A program made the position numbers and the translations under genes. Of a stretch of DNA of 64,000 bases, positions 12,281 to 22,560 are shown piece by piece. This stretch comes from Clitoria ternatea. Taxonomy: Eukaryota > Streptophyta > Magnoliopsida > Fabales > Fabaceae. Under the pieces are notes generated by a model that was not told the origin of the DNA, did no database searches, and worked only from the letters and a program-made list of their open reading frames with translations. How positions within the stretch are numbered: position 1 is the first letter of the stretch; the number at the start of each line of letters is the position of its first letter. Location: assembly GCA_037962975.1 (NCBI GenBank), contig CM075676.1, positions 99,890,001 through 99,954,000 of the forward strand, in the 5' to 3' direction.

Positions 12281-12350
12281 GGCCTTATTAAAACCTCTAG
12301 AGGGAAAACCCAGTGGGAAAAACCCCTCAGGTAGGAAAAAGAGTGCCCAA
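12281..12350 (-). repeat. Third copy of the gypsy 3'-region motif in G1
   Basis: Same motif as at 10850-11028, with CCTTATTAAAACCTCTAGAG and GGAAAACCCAGTGGGAAAAA. It lies just downstream of the truncated pol frame. Confidence 0.75.
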
Positions 12351-12405
12351 GTGTACAAAAGATGATTAACTATAATAAAACTTTAAATGAGTCGCATTCC
12401 AAGTT

Positions 12406-12708
12406 CTAGGCAATTCCTTCCCTGATAGTTCTTCTAAACAGTATGCCTTTTCTGAGCACCTCTTTGACTCGGTATGTACCATCCATCAAGCTCAGCATCC
12501 TGTAACCTGAAGTATCATCTACCAAACTATCAATAGTAGGTAAAGGGTAAGGATCTTTAGGGCATACCTTATTTAGATCGGTGGAATCCACACACATCCG
12601 CCATTTATCATTTGACTTCTTCACCATGCCCACGTTTGATAACAAAGCTTCTCTGTTTCCTCCTTAACCGCGCTTTTACGATCGGAGCCCATTTTTCGGG
12701 GTCTTTGG
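12406..12708 (-). pseudogene. G1 pol remnant: RT fragment fused to the integrase C-terminus
   Basis: From the solo-LTR junction at 12708 the frame reads RT text (GSDRKSAVKEETEKL), then after a small deletion and frame change continues NVGMVKKSNDKWRMC and CPKDPYPLPTIDSLVD, hallmark gypsy RT blocks. At about 12470 it jumps from LSLMD, normally followed by the AYSGY block, straight to GTYRVKEVLRKG, which resembles the extreme C-terminus of gypsy polyproteins (compare GPYRVSEVTGRG in the Tat element at 43984). So the catalytic RT core, RNase H and integrase are deleted. No active polymerase can come from this copy. Confidence 0.85.
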
Positions 12709-13971
12709 TGTTAGGAAATCCTATTAGGGTCAGGCAGCGGAAACACAAAGGATTCCCAAGAAAGAATTGCAAACACGTATGTCTCAAAGCATTATGCTAA
12801 ATTAAAATTTTAATTAGGGTTTACCTCTTGTAGACGCAGAACAAGATCCTCGATCGAAGCAATTGTAGCTTCGCCCTTAGGAGTCCACACGAGCACTCCC
12901 ACCAGAAAACTAACGATCCGAATGCTAGTACGGTATTTTAGTGTAATTTAATTTCTGAGCAACAACCTATGAGCATCTCATGCTCTATATATAGGCTTAG
13001 GTCTTGACCTGAGCTCTCATTAAACATTGGGCTCCTTACTCATTCTAAATGAGTTAGGCCCAAATAGTTTTGTTTTCAGTCCAACTAAAATAAAACTATC
13101 CTCTAGTGGGCTTACTCTATGTGTGTGACCCTATAGGTAAAATATTCGGTTATATTAATAATAAACTATTTTATTATTAATATAAAATAAGAGCGGTATC
13201 TAGCAATACATCATTATGTCTGAATATTATTTATCATCGACATGACCTATAAGTGATAATTATTTTATATATCTATTCCTTTTGTCACGATATCTAATTG
13301 GGCCCAAGGCATGGTCGTCGTCATCCTTGTATGGCCCAATTCATTTTACTTGATACCAGAGTAGACTTTATCGAATAAATATCTAATATTTATTCGTCCT
13401 AGCATGGCCATGCATTTCATTAGTCTCACTCCATCAAGTGGCCCATAGATATCACTCCTGTCACATAGGAGAGACAAATTCCATCTACATCACTCACATC
13501 CCTCTGCATAATTTATCTATTGCCTAATCACAATCTTTATGGTCATCTTATTACAGATAACGTTTGATTGTATTAAAACAATAAACTCCTTATGTAGGAA
13601 TCGTAGTGATTTCAGGTCGAAGGACTATATACCATTATCACATTGAGAACCGTTTATGACACTCATGTAACGATCCATGCAACGTTCTCATGGTGGGTCT
13701 GTCTAGTACAACATTACTCTTAATGTGTACCCGTGTAAAGACTTGATATCATATATCCATGATTTGTGAGATCAAATCATCAGTACATTCACACACTAAT
13801 CTTAATGTATTTACATGTCCCCATGTAAATACTTGATTAGGGACGTTTTAGGAATAATTCTCATATGACCTATTATTCCAGGATAAATAGCATTAGTCTA
13901 AAACTGAAAATACTAATTTTATTGATAACTTAAAATTGATACATTAATAGCTCGTAGTGCATACACCAACA
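12709..13971 (-). mobile_element. Solo LTR (copia-like), nested in G1 pol
   Basis: A 1,263-bp segment with TG...CA ends is flanked by the 5-bp duplication TTTGG (12704-12708 and 13972-13976). Removing it and one duplicate restores a continuous RT reading frame across the junction. It has no coding. On the minus strand a TATA-like CTATATATAG near 12992 is followed by about 280 bp of R-U5-like sequence ending TTTCCTAACA. I take this as a solo LTR left by LTR-LTR recombination. The copia assignment rests on length and general look only. Confidence 0.85.
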
Positions 13972-14452
13972 TTTGGGACACCGGTTTAGCATCTTGCTCG
14001 AGGTTGAGTGAGTGACAGATGGTATTGGGGTTGATGCCTGGCATATCGGTGGGGTTCCAGGCGAATAGATCAGCGTTTTCCTTCAGAAACCTGATAAGAA
14101 CTTCCTCCAAGTGTGGGTCTAGGATTGCACTGATTCGGGTGAATTGGCCCGCAGAGGATCCGATTTGAACAAGTTTAAGTGACTCCACAGGCTGGGGTCT
14201 CTCGTATTTCCGATCGTCACGAGGATCAAATCCTGTCTCCATATCTTCTTCAATTATGAAAGCTGATTTGGGATGAAGACTTTCATGATAGCACGTCTGC
14301 GCTACCTCGGGGTCGGTCCTGACAACTCTCACCCTTCCGTCTCCAAGGGGAAACTTCATGGTTAGGTGCATGGTCGAGACGACAGCGCCTAAAGCGTTGA
14401 GTGAGGGTCGATCTAACAAAGCATTGTAGGAGCTTGGGAAGTCTATGACCAA
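13972..14452 (-). pseudogene. G1 pol remnant: protease-RT linker
   Basis: Translation shows VIDFPSSYNALLDRPSLNAL and STMHLTMKFP, the usual block after gypsy protease, followed by DLFAWNPTDMPGINP, the start of the RT region. The frame ends at the solo LTR. The upstream protease piece is separated by stop codons. Confidence 0.85.
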
Positions 14453-14610
14453 AAACTTAACCTATATGACACAGCTGTCTCTTCCGCTTCTAAAGCTGGT
14501 CCTCAAGTCAATATATCCTAAAACCTGCACAGAATCACCTGAGAAGCTAAAAGTGCACCATCATATGTTTGCAGTTGCTGGAGAGATAGGCCCGTCTTCT
14601 GGTACGCTTT

Positions 14611-14737
14611 TTAATGGAGTATATCTGCCGAACTGCCTTGATCTATGAGGACTCGCTCGATCATAAAATCTTCAACTTCCATGGTCACCACCATGGGCTC
14701 GTCTCGGTTAGGTCCGCCCCTGGGAAAATCTGACCCG
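14611..14737 (-). pseudogene. G1 protease active-site remnant
   Basis: The minus strand reads ERVLIDQGSSADILH and then a TAA stop at 14611-14613. DQGSSAD is the retropepsin active-site motif of plant gypsy elements. Further stops separate it from the linker at 14452, so the protease is broken. Confidence 0.75.
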
Positions 14738-15739
14738 TCAAATGTGATAGCAGTTGAGTCGGGGTATTCCTGCAACAAATTTACCTGACCTGTTTGTCGT
14801 GCTCGGCGCGCTCGGGTCCCCAGAAATCAGCCCGAAATCGTGTGAATGATTCGACGTGGGCCTCCTTTTTCTTCTGCAGGTCTGGGAAAACGGGAGCGAG
14901 AGGCTCGGGATCGGTTCCGAGTCTGGAGTTCTACCTGGCCAGGGCGACCCCTTTTCCCCTCTCTGAAAGTCCTCTCGGGGATTGTCTCCTCTCTGTGCAA
15001 CAAATCTTGCGAGATGTCGTTGGCGAATTAAATGCTTTATCTGGTTTCGAAGGGAATGGGAGTTTTCTGTAGCGTGGCCGAAAGCTCTGTGAAATTCACA
15101 GAATTTTGAAGTGTTCGACCCCTTGGGACCATCTCCTGGGGATGGCAGAGCTAGGAGTCCCGTGTTGTAGACTTCATGCAGAATTCGATCACGGCGATCT
15201 CTCAGTGGCGTGAAATCCGTGTAAATGGGGGCGGTGTAAGCTTCGATATCCCGGTTCCTTTTTTGTTCGGGACGAGGATTTCTCCGTTCTGGGGGGTTAG
15301 CCCGATTGATTACCTTGGTTTGGTCGGCCTCCCACTCGTCGACAGCAATATATCTTGCAGTTCTTGTACGAAAATCATCCATATCTGACGATGGTTTCTT
15401 TGCCAGGGAATCGGCAAATTTACCCGGGCATAAGCCCGTTTGAATAGCGTGTAGAGCCATCTCCGGGCTGAGGTCTCGGATCTGGATAGCTTGTTCGAAG
15501 AAACATGCCATATATTATTTTAGTGATTCCCTCGGAAGCTGGTGCAGATTCACCAGGCTATGTGACGTCTGTTGCACGGCCCTGCTGGTGGAGAATTGGC
15601 TGAGAAATTTCTTGCTTAAGTCGAAAAAACTGGAGACACTTTTTGGAGGGAGATGGGAGAACCACTGCAACGCCGATTTAGTCAGGGTCGTGGGGAAGGC
15701 TCGGTAAAAGAGTGAATTGGATGCTCCCGTTACCAGCAT
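14738..15739 (-). pseudogene. G1 gag, broken by an in-frame TAA
   Basis: Two open stretches (15515-15739 and 14738-15511) are in the same frame and separated by a single TAA at 15515-15517. The first shows the retrotransposon gag core (SALQWFSHLPPKSVSSFFDL, FLSQF); the second continues it (QAIQIRDLSPEMALHAI, GLCPGKFADSL) and ends with an FCEFHRAFGHATENSHSLR block, a degenerate zinc-knuckle-like region typical of this gag family. One stop in otherwise good sequence suggests a fairly recent point mutation. Confidence 0.87.
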
Positions 15740-15798
15740 GGTGTTGGTGTAGATAGTGAGGTGATCTTCGGGGTCGTTGATTCCGTCCTATTTTTCGA

Positions 15799-16137
15799 TC
15801 ACCGGGGCTTGTAATCGTGTAAGGTGGGTGCTTCCATAATCGGGTCTGTCCAGGGGTGCGCGGCGAAGGGTAATTCAGGGTTATATTTGGCAGTCTTTGT
15901 CTGGTATGAGGGTTGGTCAGTGGTCTTCTGGCGGGTGGATCGTCCAGTGTTGTGACTGGAGGCTTCGTGCTTTCCTCTCTTTTGTCGTTTGAGTTCTGCG
16001 TTCTCTTGCTGTAGGTTGGTAACCGTCCTTTGTAGATTTTTGACCATGTTGGTGAGGTGTTGTATCCGATCATCATGATCGGACGAGGCTTGATGTCCGT
16101 TGTCCTCCTCTCGCCGTGTGTTACAGGTGTTCACCAT
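15799..16137 (-). pseudogene. G1 gag N-terminal part
   Basis: Starts at an ATG (16135-16137) about 80 bp inside the 5' LTR. It shows a coiled-coil-like segment (HLTNMVKNLQRTVTNLQQEN) and a basic, polar tail, usual for the N-terminus of plant gypsy gag. The downstream gag core lies in another frame, so a frameshift separates them near 15740-15800. Confidence 0.7.
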
Positions 16138-16196
16138 GGTTGGGGCTAGCCGTAAAATCAGGATTAGGGTTTTGGTGGTGTAGGATCTGTTTTACC

Positions 16197-16219
16197 GGAC
16201 CCCACGGTGGGCGCCAAAA
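16197..16219 (-). other. Primer-binding site of G1
   Basis: On the minus strand the sequence directly after the 5' LTR reads TTTTGGCGCCCACCGTGGGG. TGGCGCC is the common start of tRNA-complementary sites in plant gypsy elements. Which tRNA is used was not determined. Confidence 0.8.
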
Positions 16220-16486
16220 TGTTTACACACAGAAAGTAGACACAGAAACCCTAGAGAATTCCCCTAGGGATTAGGTTTATTATCTCTCTATGATGTGTCA
16301 CTTGAGTTACAATGTGAGCCTCTAGACTGTATTTATACACTTGTACAATAAAGAAAAGAGGGGAATCTTAGGCCCAGACCCAATAAGGGAGATAACCGCT
16401 TCTGGTGGGATAATGGAGAATCATTATCTGCTAAATTAAAGGGATAAAGGGGTACTATGGGACCCCCTCTGACCAGGAAGGGAACA
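16220..16486 (-). repeat. 5' LTR of G1
   Basis: 267-bp partner of 10330-10596. The element lies on the minus strand, so this is the 5' copy. It is followed by the target duplication ATTTC at 16487-16491. Confidence 0.92.
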
Positions 16487-16491
16487 ATTTC

Positions 16492-17517
16492 CAATTTTCA
16501 CCATATCTGACAAAATATTAATGAAGGGATTGATTTTTTAGTATTACAAATTGGGTTTACTGTGGTTTGTAATTTGTATCAGCGTAATCTTCCTTTTGCC
16601 GTTTGTGTGCTTACAAATAGAATATACAAGGTAGACTGAGATTTTGCGTTCGATTAGAGGGTGTCATTGAAAACAATACAGTTTTAATGAAACCTTGATG
16701 GCATGTTCACCTAACGTGTTGGTTGGTGCGGTGAGGGATGCTGCCACATTTTTGCATACGTTTACAATGCCACACTGAAAATAAGGGTTGAATTGTTGAA
16801 TTCGTCTTTCTTTATTTGAGTCATTACACTCTCCTATACCTGTTAATCAATTTCCCATGCGATCCCTTAAAATCTGCCCATTTTCCCTAGATCTTAGCCT
16901 TTAATCCCTCACCTTAGACATTTTGTTAGGTTTTGGGTCACCTTACAATTTTCCTAGCTCTTAGCCTTCACATGGGGCATTTTCCCATTAGAGCCTGAGC
17001 CAATCACGTAGTGATTCTAATATTATGTTCTCTAACAAGTACATAATGCCAAGGTTGCTTGAAAGCACGTTTCTGAAAAATCCAATTTCTGTGTTGGCTT
17101 CACGTTTAGTTGGGACTTATGTACGTACCTTTACTTGGAATTACGAGTTTATGACTACGCTGGCCCTCGTCTGCTAGAGTACGCGCGATGTAGTATCGTT
17201 TTGGGTCCTCAAAGTTGTCCCAGCATATAAATAAACAAAATAAAAACATCAAAAGGTAGTAAAAGCTGCAAGAGTAAACATAACCGACTTGGAAATAATA
17301 CCCCTGATAGTTGATAGCATGAAAGGACACACAAATAACTGAAAATGTTCATATGCCAAACGAAGAATAAGTCACTTATTCTGAGCTAAATTCATGGTTT
17401 ACTGCTGGGAACTAAAGATAATACAAAATTGGCAGTAAGTATTTGTCAGTATGTAGTTCACAGTTTATTTTCTTTTCTGTCATACAAATTTCCTTCTAAA
17501 CCACTTCTCAGTATAGC
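16492..17517. other. intergenic DNA and 3' flank of the CHCH gene
   Basis: No gene or repeat is recognised. The part next to 17517 should hold the 3' UTR of the CHCH gene; I did not identify a convincing polyadenylation site. Confidence 0.4.
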
Positions 17518-18021
17518 TTACTTGTCACCAAAACGCCCAAACCTACGCAAGCAATCAGCAAAACTGGTAACAAGACTAGCACACTTCAACGGGTCCTTGA
17601 TATGTTCTTTGTAACATGCTAAGGTGGCGAACCTCTCAGCCACGCAAGGCTCGGGCTTCGGGTTTGGAAGCTTATACTCTTTATCATGGAGAACTTTTGC
17701 CTTTTCAGTTACTTCCTGCAACATGTTCTCCTCCTGCTTCTGCAATCTTTCCAAAACCATAACACTTTCACGAAGCATAGACTGAATGCCTTCTAACTCT
17801 GAATGGGCAGGTTGTACAGGTACTGGGCCAGGTAGAAATAAAGGGGACTTCACTGGCCACCCTTGAGTAACCGCACTCTCATTTCCAATTACATTAGATT
17901 GGGGCTTTTGAGTCTCTCTCGCCACCTTACGTCTAATCCTTTTAGTTTTTTTCTTTGGCGCAGCATCATCAACAAGCTGATTAACAAGGTCATTGGTAAT
18001 TTGAATTGTAAATTCACCCAT
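17518..18021 (-). CDS. Twin-CX9C (CHCH) domain protein, MICOS MIC19/MIC25-like
   Basis: The 167-aa frame runs from the ATG at 18019-18021 to TAA at 17518-17520. The C-terminus has four cysteines, C126-x9-C136 and C147-x9-C157, the twin CX9C pattern of CHCH proteins that fold in the mitochondrial intermembrane space with two disulfides. Before it is a predicted coiled coil (about 77-115, LEGIQSMLRESVMVLERLQK), a proline-rich linker and a basic patch (KKKTKRIRRK, 23-32). The start MG with a short ITNDLVNQL segment recalls MIC19/CHCHD3, where Gly2 is myristoylated; that assignment is an inference. A splice acceptor CTTGTATAG sits 12 bp before the ATG, so the coding region lies in one exon and an upstream exon is non-coding. 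The gene appears intact. Confidence 0.85.
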   Translation of the reverse strand: MGEFTIQITNDLVNQLVDDAAPKKKTKRIRRKVARETQKPQSNVIGNESAVTQGWPVKSPLFLPGPVPVQPAHSELEGIQSMLRESVMVLERLQKQEENMLQEVTEKAKVLHDKEYKLPNPKPEPCVAERFATLACYKEHIKDPLKCASLVTSFADCLRRFGRFGDK

Positions 18022-18216
18022 TATTGATAACTCCTATACAAGGTAACAGAAAGACATCATTAAAGAGATAACGTTTAAAATGGATTGATGCAGAGGTCAT
18101 AGAAACTAAATTTAAACTGGGATTGTCTTTATAATTTCAGGATACTTTAGTTGATTTGTGTGGCTTCTGTTTATAGGTAGCATTATAGATCATACTAATG
18201 TTAATCAAGTATTTGT

Positions 18217-18287
18217 GTCATATTTGTAATGCCCAAGGACTTCAAAGCCAAGTGTGAATGTCATATTTGTAATGCCCAAGGACTTCA
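18217..18287. repeat. Short tandem duplication (43-bp period)
   Basis: TCATATTTGTAATGCCCAAG plus GACTTCA occurs twice, starting at about 18218 and 18261. Confidence 0.8.
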
Positions 18288-19214
18288 TAGCAAGATATTG
18301 AAGCCTAAACATTGCTAACCAAAACTTATGCATACTTATCTTTTCATGATTTTTCTTATCACTAACCACAATTAACAAATTAAGGAATGTATAATATTCA
18401 AAATCCAGACTGAATTCCATTTGCATGATTGTTTTCTCCCCTGAAGCCAAATGGCAACTCTTTTTTCATTCTACCTAAACTTTTAAATGCATGGCATCAA
18501 AATATATAACCTCAAAACAACTTGACTTTAGATTGATTTGGAATTAGAATATTTACAGCACAATCACAAGATAAATGGCAAACCCTAGCAAGCAGCAAAT
18601 GATCTGAATATATGAAGAATCCAACTGAAGTGGTTTAACAAAAACAATCACCTACAAGACTACAACAAATAGACCAAGAGTCAAGTTGAGAAAAAAAGCC
18701 CAACCAAAATAAAGATTTGTAAAAACCCAGGTTTGAACTTTGAATGAATGCATCTGAACATATAAGGAGGAAAATGTACCAAATCACATGAAAATTTATA
18801 ATTTTGCATGTTATAACATAACATTGAGGAGGAATTACCAAATTGTATGGTCTCAGATAGTAAGTACAAATCCCTAATACTGCCTATACCTAAAGCCATG
18901 CCTCTTGTGCATTTGGCTAGCACTATGCACATTCAACTCTTTCAACACTCAATCGTACAGCAGTCTACTACATAGTAACAATTATTCTGAAGGAAAGTAA
19001 CCACACAAGAGTGAAGAAATAATTGAGCCACTGTCTCCAAACCCAAGCTGCACATCACATATTCTGACATAAAAAGATGCTAACTACCACAGTATTATGT
19101 TAAAATCAATGTTTTTAAAACCGGACCAGTCATTGAACCGGTGAAGGCACCGGTTCAAGGGTCACTGGTCGGACCGGCGGTCGAACCGTGGTCGAACCGG
19201 TAGTAATAAATTAT

Positions 19215-19522
19215 TACTACTTCCGTCCCTTATTATAAAAACCTTTTGAGATATTTCTTTGGTCCTTAATATAAGATCCTCATCAAAAAGTCAATAGCAT
19301 TAATTATTTTTTCACCAAAATACCTTTATTAGTCATTAATAAAATAAGCATTAATTAAATAGAAAGAGAGTAAGATTTGTGAGTACCAATAAAAGTAAGA
19401 GGGTATTTTTGGAAAACTAGTATAATTTGTAGACAAATTAAATGATTTTAACTACATTAACTAACTTTTCTTAAAAACTGGAATCTAGTTAAGAGGTTCT
19501 TATAATAAGGGACGAGGTAGTA
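19215..19522. mobile_element. Stowaway-like MITE
   Basis: About 308 bp with terminal inverted repeats: left TACTACTTCCGTCCCTTATT, right (reverse complement) TACTACCTCGTCCCTTATTA. The TA ends and the TCCGTCCCTTATTATAA terminus are typical of plant Tc1/mariner-type Stowaway MITEs. There is no coding. It is nested inside the CCGGTT-rich element. Confidence 0.85.
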
Positions 19523-20169
19523 TTATTTATTAAACAATAATTAATTAGATTGTTAAATAACTTAATATTTATAAAAAAAATCCAACACCATTCTTAAATT
19601 TTTTAACAGCCAACAGCATTAGCATTCTTAAAATCCAACAGCATTCTTAAATTTTAATAACAACCAACAGCATTAGCATCCATATTATCCTATATTGCAT
19701 TGTGAAAATCTGTAGCAAAACCAACAACATTCTTAACAACCCACAACAGACTTTCAAGGTAACAAACTTAACATTTATCTAGTTTCATGTTTCATCAAGC
19801 ATAGGCTAAGTGGCACAATGGCATCTTTCTAACTTATAACAACCTACAACTTTCATTCATGCTATGCAGAACTCAATTATACTCTCCAACTTATAATAAC
19901 CTGCAACTTTCCAACTTATAACAACCTACAAACATAGGCTAAGTGCAAGAACTCAATTATAAATTCTGCCAAGTACCTGTTAAGTAAATAAATATTATGA
20001 CATTATGATATGAATTTATGCAGAATGATCAATAATTTAAAAGAATTCCTTTTTCTTTTATTGGTATGATCTCCCTGAACACCCATTTGGTCTGAACACA
20101 GAACATCACATGACAATATGCCATCCTTAAAGAAACTTTTCACATAAGGTTATCAAATTGAAGTGATCC

Positions 20170-20170
<1 letters not shown>

Positions 20171-20219
<49 letters not shown>
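20171..20219. repeat. (TA)n microsatellite
   Basis: About 49 bp of uninterrupted TA dinucleotides. Confidence 0.98.
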
Positions 20220-20221
<2 letters not shown>

Positions 20222-21348
20222 CTGTCACCAAACTTTTACCTATTTAAATAATTTCTCTGAGTCATCGAAACACTATATAATTCAGCCATTTCAGTCTTTA
20301 AAATTTTAAAAACTTTAGTTTAATCCCAAACTTGATAGAACGATGATGAATTAACAAATAAAGCCGATTCAGTTTAACAATTTCAGGTTTCAGCAAATAT
20401 TTAACTTAAATAAAACAGGGAGTACACAAGAAGAGAGGGTTCACCACCGTGTATGGGGTCGACTCTGACGAAGAGAGGGGGTCACCACCGTGAGCTGCTC
20501 GACGCTGACGGACACCACCGTGAGAGGCTCGACAACGACGCAGAGAGGGGTTCACCGTGAGGGAGGTGAGACGACGACGGCAGAGACGCCAAATGCAGAG
20601 CCACAACACAACGTGATGAAGATCAGGGAGGGAAGGCACAACGAAGGATGAAGATGCAGTGGGTTCGCGGGATGAAGATCAGGGAAGATGGGAGAGGCAC
20701 GAGCACGAAGAAGGAAATGAAAATCAGAAAGGAATTTTGCCCTAAGTTAGCCCAATACGACGTCGTTTTAGGCGTTAATTTTTTTTAAAATAAATATTCT
20801 GACCCGGTTGAACCGGGTAAACCCGGTTTTTGACGGGTACAGTGGCTGACTGGTTTTTATATGCATCCAGACTAGACAGGCGGTTCTGATAACCATGGTT
20901 AAAATTGAAAGCACTGGTTGGACCCAAAGTCCCATTGGTTAACAGACAAGCGGTAAATCAAACTTGAAGAAATTGGATCCAATAATCATAAAAATAAAAA
21001 CTACCGAAGAAATTGCTTGAAACCACCATGTAGAAGCCAAATTAACTTATGAACACAGTAACAGCCCCAAATTGAATTCTAAATCAGCATATGACAAAAT
21101 GGACAGAGCAAACCTAAAATGCAACAAATAATGTCATCTAATTATCATGTTAATGAATAAACCTCAACCAGAAATATAAAAGCGAAGAATTAAAAAGGCG
21201 CTCAGTTACCAATTAACATTCCTGGTTGAGGTGTTTTTTTGGGAAAACTCAGAGAAATTTTAATCATACACCAAATCACAGGATCTTAGGCAAAGAATAG
21301 GAATTTTTATTACGTGATCCAATCTGAATTGAAACTAAAAAGAATTAC

Positions 21349-21480
21349 CCGAAGAACGCAGAAAAGGGGAGATAAGGGCGAATTGAACAAATGGTGATTC
21401 CTCCCCTGCACGCTGCTTGCCCTCTGTCTCTAAGCGCCTTGCCACGAATGAGAAACCCAACATTGGGACCTCTTGGGCTT
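21349..21480 (-). other. Candidate non-coding first exon of the CHCH gene
   Basis: Just upstream of a GTAATT donor on the minus strand is a less AT-rich stretch with a CT-rich run (CCCTTATCTCCCCTTTTCTG), like plant 5' UTRs. The transcription start is not located. It is assigned to the CHCH gene only by orientation and position. Confidence 0.35.
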
Positions 21481-21639
21481 CCACTTGGACTTTAATGGGC
21501 CTTAGACTTGTTACTTGTACTTCATCAACGAAGGAGAAAAGTATAATGTATTGCAATTCTATTAACACCCCTTTATTTTATTTTTTCAAAAACTTGGTAC
21601 TTAAAGTATCTCATCCTCTTTTAGACAGAACTCTCTAGC

Positions 21640-22149
21640 AAAATTAGTTAAATGGAGTTGGAGTATGTGGACTATTGTAAATTTTCATAAGACTAATTTA
21701 ATAGAAATAGTTAAATTTTAAGAAATTAAAGCTTCAAACTCCTACATACTTATACTACCCAAAAGTTAAATGAGAATGTATGTAATTGATGATAGATATC
21801 TTTATTTATAGTAGCAATTGATTATTTATAAGTTGGACAAAAATAATTTTAAAATAACCTATTTTGTTTATATTATTTGATAGAATGATTATTTTTTATA
21901 TCAAATTTTGAAAGTTCTAACTTTTGTTATTCTATATAAAAATTTAATCAAAATTATGTTTGATTTATTTGACCTGATAACAACCTAGATACCTAAAAGT
22001 TATTTCGGTATGCACAGAAACATGTTCAGTATGGCATAATCTAACCTGGAAACAATAAAGTAATCTGATATCAACCATGTCTATGCATGCTAGCTCCATC
22101 ATAAGGCCCTGATGTCGAGATCATCATGATCCAGTTTTAAGAAGAAACT
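21640..22149. other. AT-rich intergenic DNA
   Basis: Nothing recognisable apart from AT-rich sequence. Confidence 0.4.
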
Positions 22150-22560
22150 GTAGGACGTGTTGGGGGCATATCAATTACGTACTTGGAAAGGTGTCAAGAA
22201 TATTTACGTCTATATCAACTTTCTTTATTCATTACGGGAAAGTATTCTCACAAGGTACGTCAAGGACAATCTTCATTCAAATTTTATAAATACTATTCAT
22301 TTACTACAGTAGTATGAGATACGTTCACCAACTTGTTACTTGAGCTCCAATATTAACTATTCAGTTTTGACGTAAGTGTCGAAGTGTCTTTGTATGTGAC
22401 ACCTTATTTCGCCTCCACAACGTGAGATATTAATGGTTGTTGGATTGAATCACACCAAGGCCTTAAAATCCTCACTGGACTTAAAATATAATATTGTATT
22501 TTTACTAGACAAATATAAGAGACAAGAACCTTTATATACGGCGTCCATACCAAAAGTCTA
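22150..22560. repeat. Diverged LTR-like relative of the 3051/4773 repeats
   Basis: It follows the same order of blocks as the 545-bp repeats: GGGAAAGTATT after a TTATAGTTTATGG-like block, ATTCATTTACTACA, a TTGAGCTCCAATATT block, GACACCTTATTTCGCCTC (matching GACGTCTTATTTCACCTC) and TCCTCACTGGACTT. The similarity is patchy and old. Probably a solo LTR of a related family. Confidence 0.5.

Larger units (their letters stand above)
10330..16486 (-). mobile_element. Ty3/gypsy LTR retrotransposon, internally deleted (G1)
   Basis: 267-bp LTRs at 10330-10596 and 16220-16486 have TG...CA ends. The element is flanked by the 5-bp target duplication ATTTC at 10325-10329 and 16487-16491, so this is one complete insertion of 6,157 bp in minus orientation. 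The primer-binding site next to the right-hand (5') LTR begins TTTGGCGCCCACCGTGGGG, as in many plant gypsy elements. Coding remnants in order are gag, protease, the start of RT and a short piece from the end of integrase; most of RT, RNase H and integrase is missing. Gag has an in-frame stop. It is therefore non-autonomous. A solo LTR sits inside it at 12709-13971. The 3' region carries minisatellites and three copies of a conserved motif. Confidence 0.93.
19119..20920. mobile_element. CCGGTT-rich repeat element, type uncertain
   Basis: The left end is rich in AACCGG/CCGGTTC words (AAAACCGGACCAGTCATTGA, GGTCGAACCGGTAGT). The right end at about 20800-20910 has the complementary flavour (ACCCGGTTGAACCGGGTAAA, then CAGACTAGACAGGCGGTTCT). 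The ends look like imperfect inverted repeats of a non-autonomous DNA transposon, but I cannot fix boundaries or a target duplication. A MITE and a (TA)n tract sit inside. Confidence 0.35.
18034..21348 (-). other. Putative 5'-UTR intron of the CHCH gene
   Basis: The acceptor AG at 18034-18035 lies just before the coding exon; a possible donor GTAATT lies at 21343-21348 next to the non-coding exon candidate. The interval holds AT-rich sequence, a 43-bp tandem duplication near 18217-18287, a CCGGTT-rich element and a MITE. This is predicted from splice signals only. Confidence 0.45.
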
